DNA from: an uncultured Devosia sp.
GTDB taxonomy: Bacteria > Pseudomonadota > Alphaproteobacteria > Rhizobiales > Devosiaceae
Reading direction: 5' to 3'
Assembly: GCA_934553185.1 (NCBI GenBank)
Contig: CAKTFF010000190.1
Span: 1 to 5,128, forward strand
DNA: 5,128 nt
Part shown: positions 1-5,128 of the stretch, one piece after another
Layout: each line of letters starts with the position of its first letter
Numbering within the stretch: the stretch's first letter is position 1
Notes under the pieces: model-generated
The model's input: the letters and a program-made list of their open reading frames with translations, nothing else
Databases searched by the model: none
Told to the model about the DNA's origin: nothing
Program-made: the position numbers and the translations under genes

Positions 1-583
1 GGCCCATGACGGCCCTGGCGCCGCGCTTGAGGATGCCGGCCTTGTTGGAGGCGATTTCGCTCAGCGTGTTACCCAGGAAACCCTGGTGATCGTAATCGAC
101 CGGGGTGATGATCGTGCCCAGCGGCTGCTTGACCACATTGGTGGTGTCATAGGTGCCGCCCATGCCGGTTTCGAGCAGGAGGTAATCGGCCGGTGTCTGG
201 CTGAACAACACCATGGCGGCAACGGTGGTCACCTCGAAAAAGGTGATCGGATCGCCCCCGTTGACCGCCTCCACATGCTCGAGCACGCGATTGAGCCGGC
301 GCGTATCGACCAGCTTGCCCCCCAGGCGAATGCGCTCGTTGAAGCGCACGAGGTGGGGGGAATTATAGACATGCACGCTTTTGCCCGCTGCCTCGAGAAA
401 GGCGCGCAGATAGGCGATGGTCGAGCCCTTGGCATTGGTGCCCGCCACGTGGATGGTGGGCGGCATCGCATCGTGAGGATTGCCCAGCCGCTCGAGCAGG
501 GGCAGCATGCGATCAAGGCTGAGGTCGATCAGCTTGGGGTGAAGCTGGCTGAGGCGCTGGAGAATGGCATCGGTGCGAGACAT
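1..583 (-). CDS. folC: Bifunctional folylpolyglutamate synthase / dihydrofolate synthase, N-terminal 194 residues (runs off left edge)
   Basis: FolC adds glutamate to dihydropteroate and to reduced folates with ATP, in the cytoplasm. The visible part covers the first part of the Mur-ligase-like ATPase domain. Seen in the sequence: an N-terminal helix with LSLDRMLPLLERLG (residues 21-34), the P-loop AGTNAKGST (47-55, Lys52), SPHLVRFNERI (75-85), FFEVTT (115-120), ETGMGGTYDTTNV (138-150), and DYDHQGFLGNTL (163-174) followed by NKAGI (180-184), where Lys181 aligns with the lysine that is carbamylated in E. coli FolC. The ATG at 583-581 is the first start after an in-frame TAA at 595-593; a GAGG lies 13 bases upstream, a rather long spacing. 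Some family-conserved positions differ (Ala51 for Gly, Thr144 for Arg, Asn180 for Glu), but the frame is open throughout. The gene is 58 bases downstream of the chemoreceptor stop codon. The family assignment is firm; the C-terminal half lies outside the window. Confidence 0.93.
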   Translation of the reverse strand, partial: MSRTDAILQRLSQLHPKLIDLSLDRMLPLLERLGNPHDAMPPTIHVAGTNAKGSTIAYLRAFLEAAGKSVHVYNSPHLVRFNERIRLGGKLVDTRRLNRVLEHVEAVNGGDPITFFEVTTVAAMVLFSQTPADYLLLETGMGGTYDTTNVVKQPLGTIITPVDYDHQGFLGNTLSEIASNKAGILKRGARAVMG

Positions 584-603
584 GGCACTGGGTTAGCCTC
601 TTT

Positions 604-629
604 GCGGGCGGGGCTCAAGCGCCGCCCGC
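604..629 (-). terminator. GC-rich hairpin between the chemoreceptor gene and folC (possible weak terminator)
   Basis: Just after the chemoreceptor stop there is a perfect 8-bp inverted repeat, GCGGGCGG and CCGCCCGC, with a 10-base loop. On the minus strand it is followed by AAAGAGG, not by a U tract, so it does not fit a classical intrinsic terminator. A second pairing is possible between GGGGCT, just upstream, and AGCCCC inside the loop, and it excludes the first. It could stabilise the 3' end of the chemoreceptor mRNA, attenuate transcription, or be an incidental product of high GC. Read-through into folC is quite possible, as no separate folC promoter can be seen in the 57-base gap. Confidence 0.35.
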
Positions 630-641
630 AGCCCCTTGCGC

Positions 642-3146
642 CTAGAACTCGGACCAGTCCTTGTCGGCGGCGGCATTGCCGCGCGACAGGTAGCTGCCGG
701 CAGCCGCACGGAGCTTGTTTTGCATGCCGCGAATGCCGGTCGGGGCGGCGGCGTTGGCGGGTTTTGGCGCCGTGGCACGAAGCGGCTGGCGGTCGATGGT
801 GAAGATATCGACGATGCGGTCGAGTTCGCTGGCCTGCGCCTCGGTCTGCTCGATGGCTGCATTGGTTTGTTCAACCAGGGCCGCATTGTGCTGGGTCATC
901 TCGTCCATGATGCGGACGGCGGAGGTGACTTCCTCGATGGCGCTGGCCTGGTCGCGGCTGTCGCGGGCGATGGCCTGGAGCGCTTCGGTGTTGTCGCGGA
1001 TGGCGCCGAGCATGCCCGAAAGCTTGGCGGCGGCTTCGGCCACAAGGCGGGAGCCGCCCTTGACCTCGTTGGCGGACTGCTCGATCAGCAGCTTGACGTC
1101 GGCCGAGGCGCTGGCCGCCGACTGGGCGAGGCGGCGCACTTCGACGGCCACCACGGCAAAGCCCTTGCCGGCATCACCGGCGCGCGCCGCTTCCACTGAG
1201 GCGTTGAGCGCCAGAAGGTTGGTCTGGAAGGCGATGTCGTCGATCAGCCCGATGATGTTGGAAATCTTGGCGGAGGACTGGGTGATCCGGTCCATGGCGT
1301 CGGTGGCCTGCGCCATGACCTCGCCGCCTTCCTGGGCGCTGCGCGACACGGCGCGGGCCTGCTGGTTGGCGGTTTCAGCCTTTTTGGCGTTCTCGATCAC
1401 GGTGGAGGCCAGTTGCTCCATGGTGGCCGAGGTTTGCTCGATCGTGGCGGCCTGCTTGGTGGTGCGATCGGAAAGGTCGTTGGCGCCAGAGAGGATTTCG
1501 CCGGTCGCGGTCTTGAGTGCGCCCGAGGTGTCGCGCAGCTGCCCGACGATCTCGCCGAGCTTTTCGGCCACGGCATTGGTGTCGGCCTTGAGCTGGGCGA
1601 AGGCGCCTTCATAGTCGCCGCGCACGCGCTGGGTGAGGTTGGTCTCGGCCAAGGCGGAGAGGACGGCGCCGGTCTCACCCAGGCCGCGATCCACGGTTTC
1701 CACCAGCATGTTGACCGAGCGCGCGAGATTATCCAATTCGGCGCTGGAGAAATCGGCCTCGACGCGGCGCGAGAAATCGCCGGCAATGGCGGCATCCACC
1801 ACATCGCCGAAGGCGCGCTGCAGGGTTTCCATCATGCGGGTGCGTTCGGCCTGGGTGGCAAGGATCTGGGCGGCTTCCGCCTCGGTCATCTGCGCCACCT
1901 TTTGCCCGTTGGCGCGGAACACTTCCACGGCGCGGGCCATGGCGCCGAGTTCGTCCGTGCGACCGGCGCCGCCGACCGCGACATCGAGGTCGCCGCTGGC
2001 CAGCGCATCCATGGTGCCGGTCAGCTCGGTGATGGGCCTGGTGATGGTGCGCGAGAACCAGAAGCCTGCCGCCGCCACAACTGCGAGGAGCGCCGCGCCG
2101 ATCAGCAGCATGGTGTTGCGCATCTCGGCCACTGGCGCGAGCACTTCGTCGGTGGCCATGACGGCAACGGCGGCCCAGTTTTCGCCCAGCGTCGTCACCG
2201 GCGCGGCGGCCACCAGCATGTCGGTGGCGCGATAGGAGGTCATCTGCCCATTGCCGGCCGTGCCGGCCAGCGCCGCATCGAGCACCGGACCCGAGAAGGT
2301 GGTCGCGAGCACATCGCTTTCGGGCGTGAAGGTGGAATCGGAGCGCAGCAGCGCGTCAGGGCCGACGACGATCACTTCGCCGGTTTCACCCATGCCGCTG
2401 CGGTCGCCGATCACCGCATTGAGCCGTTCGGCAGGCAGTTGGAGGGCCAGAACACCGATCTTGCGGCCCTGGGCGTTGAACACGGACTTGGCAAAAAAGC
2501 TCGCTGGCAGACCATCGGCCGCTGCATAGGGCGCGAAATCCTCGAAAAACACGTCGTCGGGGTTTTCTGAAAGGATGGCGGCGCTGAAGGCCCGGCCGAG
2601 CGCGGTATCGGCATAGGGGCCGCCTTCGGCAAAGCTGGTGCCGAAATCGAGACCCTTGTTGACCGTGTAAACCAGCGCGCCCTTGAGATCGAAGAGGTAA
2701 AGGTCGCGATAGCCGCGCACCGCGATCTGGTTGCGGAAGCCGCGATGGGCGCGGGTATGGGGCACGTCATAGGCGCCGGTGGTGCCCAGCGTTTCGAGCT
2801 CGGCCAGGTTTTCCGGGTTTGGATTGTCGTCCACATAAAGCTTGCGCACTTCGACGGTGGGATCGACCTTGAAGGACAGCCAGGCGCCGCCGAAATCGCG
2901 CAGGGCCTGAATGGTGGCTTCGGAGCGCGAGGTGGCGACCAGGTCATTTTCCACCGACGCCAAGTAGGTGGAGACCTGCCCGGCGCGCTCGCTGGCGAGG
3001 CTTCGCAGGTTTGTTTCCGCCGAAGCGCGCAGCGCCTGGCTGCCGATGGTGAAGCTGGCGAGCCCCACGCCCAGGCTCACCAGAAGGGCAGACCCGATCA
3101 GCGCCAGCGGCAGCTTGCGGGCAATCGGCATGGAGAACTTGAACAT
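642..3146 (-). CDS. Transmembrane methyl-accepting chemotaxis protein with Cache-type periplasmic sensor and multiple HAMP units
   Basis: This 834-residue chemoreceptor should sense a ligand outside the inner membrane and control CheA through CheW. Layout: a short cytoplasmic start, TM1 (about 11-34), a large periplasmic domain (about 35-344), TM2 (about 345-366), a first HAMP (about 366-418), one or two further HAMP-like units (about 440-540), and the signalling coiled coil (about 545-785). The hairpin tip is near-canonical, [18 protein letters not shown] (640-657), followed by [15 protein letters not shown] (661-675). Likely methylation segments surround E570/Q571, E577/Q578 and E738/E739. 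The sensor has Cache-like stretches: [10 protein letters not shown] (144-153), [16 protein letters not shown] (156-171), IGVLALQLP (230-238) and [19 protein letters not shown] (253-271). An Ala/Pro-rich linker leads to a final DWSEF, which fits the CheR/CheB-docking WxxF pentapeptide. The ATG start at 3146 follows an in-frame TGA (3155-3153) and a strong AGGTGAGG ribosome site four bases upstream. The ligand cannot be told from sequence. It interrupts the accD-folC pair. Confidence 0.95.
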   Translation of the reverse strand: MFKFSMPIARKLPLALIGSALLVSLGVGLASFTIGSQALRASAETNLRSLASERAGQVSTYLASVENDLVATSRSEATIQALRDFGGAWLSFKVDPTVEVRKLYVDDNPNPENLAELETLGTTGAYDVPHTRAHRGFRNQIAVRGYRDLYLFDLKGALVYTVNKGLDFGTSFAEGGPYADTALGRAFSAAILSENPDDVFFEDFAPYAAADGLPASFFAKSVFNAQGRKIGVLALQLPAERLNAVIGDRSGMGETGEVIVVGPDALLRSDSTFTPESDVLATTFSGPVLDAALAGTAGNGQMTSYRATDMLVAAAPVTTLGENWAAVAVMATDEVLAPVAEMRNTMLLIGAALLAVVAAAGFWFSRTITRPITELTGTMDALASGDLDVAVGGAGRTDELGAMARAVEVFRANGQKVAQMTEAEAAQILATQAERTRMMETLQRAFGDVVDAAIAGDFSRRVEADFSSAELDNLARSVNMLVETVDRGLGETGAVLSALAETNLTQRVRGDYEGAFAQLKADTNAVAEKLGEIVGQLRDTSGALKTATGEILSGANDLSDRTTKQAATIEQTSATMEQLASTVIENAKKAETANQQARAVSRSAQEGGEVMAQATDAMDRITQSSAKISNIIGLIDDIAFQTNLLALNASVEAARAGDAGKGFAVVAVEVRRLAQSAASASADVKLLIEQSANEVKGGSRLVAEAAAKLSGMLGAIRDNTEALQAIARDSRDQASAIEEVTSAVRIMDEMTQHNAALVEQTNAAIEQTEAQASELDRIVDIFTIDRQPLRATAPKPANAAAPTGIRGMQNKLRAAAGSYLSRGNAAADKDWSEF

Positions 3147-3170
3147 CGGACCTCACCTATCGCAGCAGGC

Positions 3171-3191
3171 GGTGGACCCCCCCGGTCCTCC
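3171..3191 (-). other. Hairpin with G7 tract in the leader of the chemoreceptor gene
   Basis: In the 92-base gap between accD and the chemoreceptor, the minus strand holds GGACC, five G, GGTCC. Beyond one A-A mismatch two more base pairs are possible, making about 7 bp in all. No U tract follows, so it is a poor terminator for accD. It lies 25-45 bases before the chemoreceptor ATG and buries a GGAGG, leaving the true AGGTGAGG ribosome site (3157-3150) free. Upstream of it, TTTACC (3233-3228) and CTTATT (3209-3204), 18 bases apart, could be a very weak promoter (matches to the sigma-70 consensus are 4/6 and 3/6); I would not rely on it. The purpose of the hairpin is unknown. Confidence 0.3.
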
Positions 3192-3238
3192 AACAGCTTC
3201 ACGAATAAGCGATTGTCCTTAAATGCCGGTAAAGTTTC

Positions 3239-4216
3239 CTATTCGGCGCCAGCAGCGACAGGCGGGGGCAGCAGATCGCCATCGTCGCCCTCGGCGGCCG
3301 CTGCTGCATCACGCAAGGTGGTGCGGGCCAGAACCGGTTCAGAGCTGGTCAAGCCTTCGGGGGAGTCGGCGCGGGTCAGGATTGCGGCGAGCGAGCCGAT
3401 GGTGGAGCGCAGGTTGTGGCGATGCACGACCATGTCCACCATGCCGTGCTCGTAAAGGTATTCGGAACGCTGGAAGCCCTTGGGAAGCTTTTCGCGAATG
3501 GTCTGCTCGATGACGCGGGCGCCGGCAAAGCCGATCTGCGCGCCGGGTTCGGCCAGATGGACATCGCCCAGCATGGCATAGGAGGCGGTGACGCCGCCGG
3601 TGGTGGGATTGGTCAGCACCACGAAGAAGGGCAGGCCCGCTTCGCGCAGGCGCAGCACGGCCACGGTGGTGCGCGGCATCTGCATCAGCGAAAGGACGCC
3701 TTCCTGCATGCGGGCGCCGCCCGAAGCCACAAACAGCACGAAGGGGGTCTTGCGGTGGGCCGCGGTTTCAAGGCCGGTGATGATGCCCTGCCCCGCTGCC
3801 ATGCCCAGCGAGCCGCCCATGAAATCGAAATCCTGGATGGCGACGGTGATGTCGCGCTCATAAAGCTTGCCGGTGACCACGATGACGCTGTCATCAAAGC
3901 CGGTCTTGGCGCGGTTTTCCTTTAAGCGATCGGGATAACGCTTCTGGTCGCGGAACTTGAGCGGATCGACCGGCACGGCGGGCACCGGCACAAGCTGATA
4001 GGCGCCGTCGTCGAGAAAGCTCTTGAGCCGGTCGGCGGGCTTGATCTTCATGTGGTAGCCCGAATTGGGCACCACCCACTGATTGGCTTCGAGATCGCGG
4101 TAAAACACCATCTCGCCCGATTCCGGGTCCTTGACCCAGAGGTTTTCCGCGATCTGCGGCTTGTTGCCGAGAATGGAGCGGATTTTGGGGCGGACGAAGT
4201 TGTCGATCCAGTTCAT
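3239..4216 (-). CDS. accD: Acetyl-CoA carboxylase carboxyltransferase, beta subunit (zinc-ribbon cysteines lost)
   Basis: AccD forms the carboxyltransferase with AccA; this moves the carboxyl group from biotin on AccB to acetyl-CoA, giving malonyl-CoA for fatty acid synthesis in the cytoplasm. The protein has 325 residues (E. coli has about 304). The crotonase-fold core is clear: [13 protein letters not shown] (130-142), [19 protein letters not shown] (165-183), [17 protein letters not shown] (202-218) and [17 protein letters not shown] (229-245). The N-terminal zinc ribbon keeps its spacing (CX2CX15CX2C), but the four positions are Asp30, Ser33, Val49 and Ser52. The C-terminal tail after about residue 284 is Ala/Asp/Pro-rich and probably disordered. 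The ATG at 4216-4214 follows an in-frame TAG (4237-4235), with GAGG five bases upstream. It lies 135 bases after trpA, separated from it by a terminator and a candidate promoter, so it may start its own transcript. Confidence 0.97.
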   Translation of the reverse strand: MNWIDNFVRPKIRSILGNKPQIAENLWVKDPESGEMVFYRDLEANQWVVPNSGYHMKIKPADRLKSFLDDGAYQLVPVPAVPVDPLKFRDQKRYPDRLKENRAKTGFDDSVIVVTGKLYERDITVAIQDFDFMGGSLGMAAGQGIITGLETAAHRKTPFVLFVASGGARMQEGVLSLMQMPRTTVAVLRLREAGLPFFVVLTNPTTGGVTASYAMLGDVHLAEPGAQIGFAGARVIEQTIREKLPKGFQRSEYLYEHGMVDMVVHRHNLRSTIGSLAAILTRADSPEGLTSSEPVLARTTLRDAAAAAEGDDGDLLPPPVAAGAE

Positions 4217-4230
4217 GGGAGCCTCGCAAA

Positions 4231-4246
4231 GGGACTAGGGCGTCCC
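4231..4246 (-). other. Small hairpin in the accD leader
   Basis: On the minus strand GGGAC and GTCCC form a 5-bp stem around a six-base loop, followed by TTT and then the accD ribosome site GAGG (4225-4222). It sits in the presumed 5' untranslated region, a few bases before the ribosome site. The stem is too short and the T run too brief for a convincing terminator; an effect on accD translation is possible but is pure inference. Confidence 0.25.
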
Positions 4247-4267
4247 CTATGGGTCAATTGTGGCGCA

Positions 4268-4296
4268 ATCTTATCAGGCCGGAGCCCGGTAGGCAA
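4268..4296 (-). promoter_or_regulatory. Candidate sigma-70-type promoter for accD
   Basis: The minus strand has TTGCCT (4296-4291, 4/6 to TTGACA) and TAAGAT (4273-4268, 4/6 to TATAAT) with an exact 17-base spacer. Transcription would start near 4261, leaving a leader of about 45 bases before the accD ATG. Its -35 box overlaps the T run of the trpA terminator, so the terminator and promoter are back to back. Placement and spacing are good; box quality is moderate. Confidence 0.4.
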
Positions 4297-4320
4297 AATG
4301 GCGGGATCGGTGTGCCCGCC
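4295..4320 (-). terminator. Intrinsic terminator downstream of trpA
   Basis: On the minus strand GGCGGG (4320-4315) and CCCGCC (4305-4300) form a perfect 6-bp GC stem with a nine-base loop, followed by ATTTT (4299-4295). This is the best terminator-like structure in the window and lies 31 bases after the trpA stop. It would end the trp transcript before accD. The T run is short, so read-through is likely to be partial. Confidence 0.55.
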
Positions 4321-4351
4321 CTCGTGGTTCGTTTAGGCTCACCAGGAGGGC
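4318..4351 (-). other. Second inverted repeat directly after the trpA stop, overlapping the terminator stem
   Basis: Starting one base after the trpA TGA, GCCCTC pairs with GAGGGC; after a C-C mismatch TGGT pairs with ACCA around a 12-base loop, for ten base pairs in all. The 3' arm shares three bases (4320-4318) with the 5' arm of the terminator at 4295-4320, so the two compete at that edge. No U tract follows directly. It may protect the trpA mRNA end or modulate termination; no leader peptide is seen with it. Confidence 0.4.
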
Positions 4352-5128
4352 TCAGGATGCGCGGGCGCGCTTCACGCCGGCGGCGAGGTCGGCCACGAGG
4401 GTGCGCAGGGCAGAAATGGTGGTGTCTGTTGCCTTGTTATCCACCAAGGTTTTGGCGATGGCGTCCACCAGCACGGTGCCCACCACGATGCCGTCGGCAT
4501 GCTTGCCGATTTCGCTGGCATCCTCGGCCGTCTTGATGCCGAAGCCAACGGCCACGGGAAGATCGGTATGGCCCTTGATGCGGGCCACGGCGTCGCCCAC
4601 GGCGGCGCGCGACTTGATGGCGGCACCGGTGACGCCGGTCATCGAGACATAATACACAAAGCCCGATGTGTTCTTGAGCACGGCGGGCAGGCGGCGATCG
4701 TCGGTGGTGGGGGTGGTGAGGCGAATGAAGTTGATGCCCGCCCGCAGCGCGGGAATGCAGAGCTCCTCGTCTTCCTCGGGCGGCAGGTCGACGATGATCA
4801 GCCCATCCACGCCGGCTTCCTTCGCGGACTGGAGAAAGCGGTCGACGCCGAAATTGTAGATGGGGTTGTAATAGCCCATCAGCACGACCGGGGTTGTTTC
4901 GTCCTTGCGGCGGAAATCCTCCACCATGCCCAGAACGCCGCGCATGGTCATGCCACCGGCGAGCGAACGCTGGCCGGCGAGCTGGATGGCGACGCCATCG
5001 GCCATGGGGTCGGAAAAGGGCATGCCAAATTCGATGATGTCCGAACCCGCCTGCGGCAGCGCCTCAAGAATGGCCTGACCGGTGGCCAGATCGGGATCGC
5101 CGGCCATGACATAGGTCACGAGCGCCGG
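4352..5128 (-). CDS. trpA: Tryptophan synthase alpha chain, partial (N-terminus beyond right edge)
   Basis: TrpA cleaves indole-3-glycerol phosphate to indole and glyceraldehyde 3-phosphate; the indole is channelled to TrpB to make tryptophan. The visible 258 residues form nearly the whole TIM barrel. The fragment opens with [13 protein letters not shown], a typical first beta strand. The catalytic pair is present: Glu in [11 protein letters not shown] (visible residue 33, E. coli Glu49) and Asp in MADG (visible residue 44, E. coli Asp60). Further family marks are [32 protein letters not shown] (the catalytic loop), GFGIKT and ADGIVVGT (phosphate site). The offset to E. coli numbering is 16, so about 16-25 residues are missing; the GTG at 5119 is an internal valine, not the start. 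The motif usually written ADGPxIQ has Val in place of Pro. By family habit trpB should lie upstream (to the right). It ends in TGA at 4354-4352. Confidence 0.97.
   Translation of the reverse strand, partial: PALVTYVMAGDPDLATGQAILEALPQAGSDIIEFGMPFSDPMADGVAIQLAGQRSLAGGMTMRGVLGMVEDFRRKDETTPVVLMGYYNPIYNFGVDRFLQSAKEAGVDGLIIVDLPPEEDEELCIPALRAGINFIRLTTPTTDDRRLPAVLKNTSGFVYYVSMTGVTGAAIKSRAAVGDAVARIKGHTDLPVAVGFGIKTAEDASEIGKHADGIVVGTVLVDAIAKTLVDNKATDTTISALRTLVADLAAGVKRARAS

Noticed and set aside
1..583. folC as a pseudogene because of the motif changes
   Set aside because: The frame is open to the window edge, the key lysines and histidine are kept, and substitutions are conservative in context.
86..802. 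Plus-strand open frame over folC and the end of the chemoreceptor gene
   Set aside because: It crosses two recognised minus-strand genes and their gap, ends in Arg/Cys-rich nonsense, and is an antisense shadow.
1413..2570. Long plus-strand open frame (385 codons) inside the chemoreceptor gene
   Set aside because: It is antisense to a clearly recognised protein; its His/Gly-rich translation resembles no family and is typical of GC-rich antisense frames.
2745..3455. Plus-strand open frame across the accD-chemoreceptor gap
   Set aside because: It overlaps the ends of two well-supported genes on the other strand, and no domain or good ribosome site is seen.
3894..4229. Minus-strand open frame starting 13 bases upstream of the accD start, as a separate small protein
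   Set aside because: It is the out-of-frame shadow of accD; the ribosome site and all conserved motifs belong to the accD frame.
4249..4536. Plus-strand open frame over the trpA-accD gap as a small hypothetical gene
   Set aside because: Most of it is antisense to trpA and the translation is Arg/Pro/Cys-rich nonsense; the gap is better explained by the terminator and promoter on the minus strand.
5117..5119. GTG as the start codon of trpA
   Set aside because: The frame continues upstream with Pro-Ala-Leu, matching the first TrpA strand, and the catalytic-residue offset shows about 16 residues missing; this GTG is an internal valine.
1..5128. A new defence system, mobile element, CRISPR array or RNA gene
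   Set aside because: Reading both strands showed only four recognisable housekeeping or sensory genes with short gaps; no repeats, transposase, integrase, attachment site or tRNA/rRNA-like sequence was seen.

Overview
The window is an ordinary, tightly packed, GC-rich chromosomal segment of an alphaproteobacterium, most likely of the order Hyphomicrobiales (Rhizobiales). The evidence for this is the gene order trpA, accD, folC on one strand, the rhizobial-type AccD with a degenerate zinc ribbon, the rhizobial-type TrpA core, and a chemoreceptor of the multi-HAMP type ending in a WxxF pentapeptide. A Devosia-like genus is my guess; it cannot be proved from this sequence.

All four genes lie on the minus strand and read from right to left. 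They are: (1) trpA, tryptophan synthase alpha chain, 5128 to 4352, missing about the first 16-25 residues beyond the right edge; (2) a 135-base gap with an intrinsic terminator and, directly behind it, a candidate promoter; (3) accD, acetyl-CoA carboxylase carboxyltransferase beta subunit, 4216 to 3239, complete; (4) a 92-base gap with a GC-rich hairpin; (5) a complete 834-residue methyl-accepting chemotaxis protein, 3146 to 642; (6) a 57-base gap with a strong hairpin but no U tract; (7) folC, folylpolyglutamate/dihydrofolate synthase, 583 to the left edge, N-terminal 194 residues only.

The trp-accD-folC neighbourhood is a conserved housekeeping cluster (tryptophan, fatty acid and folate synthesis). 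Its notable feature here is a large chemoreceptor gene sitting between accD and folC, which in related bacteria are, to my knowledge, normally adjacent. The receptor looks intact: two membrane segments, a large periplasmic Cache-type sensor, several HAMP units, a full signalling hairpin and a C-terminal DWSEF adaptor-docking tail. AccD has lost all four zinc-ribbon cysteines, and FolC carries several changes in otherwise conserved motifs.

I see no RNA genes, mobile elements, CRISPR arrays or long repeats, and no clearly new biological system. No gap between genes exceeds 135 bases.
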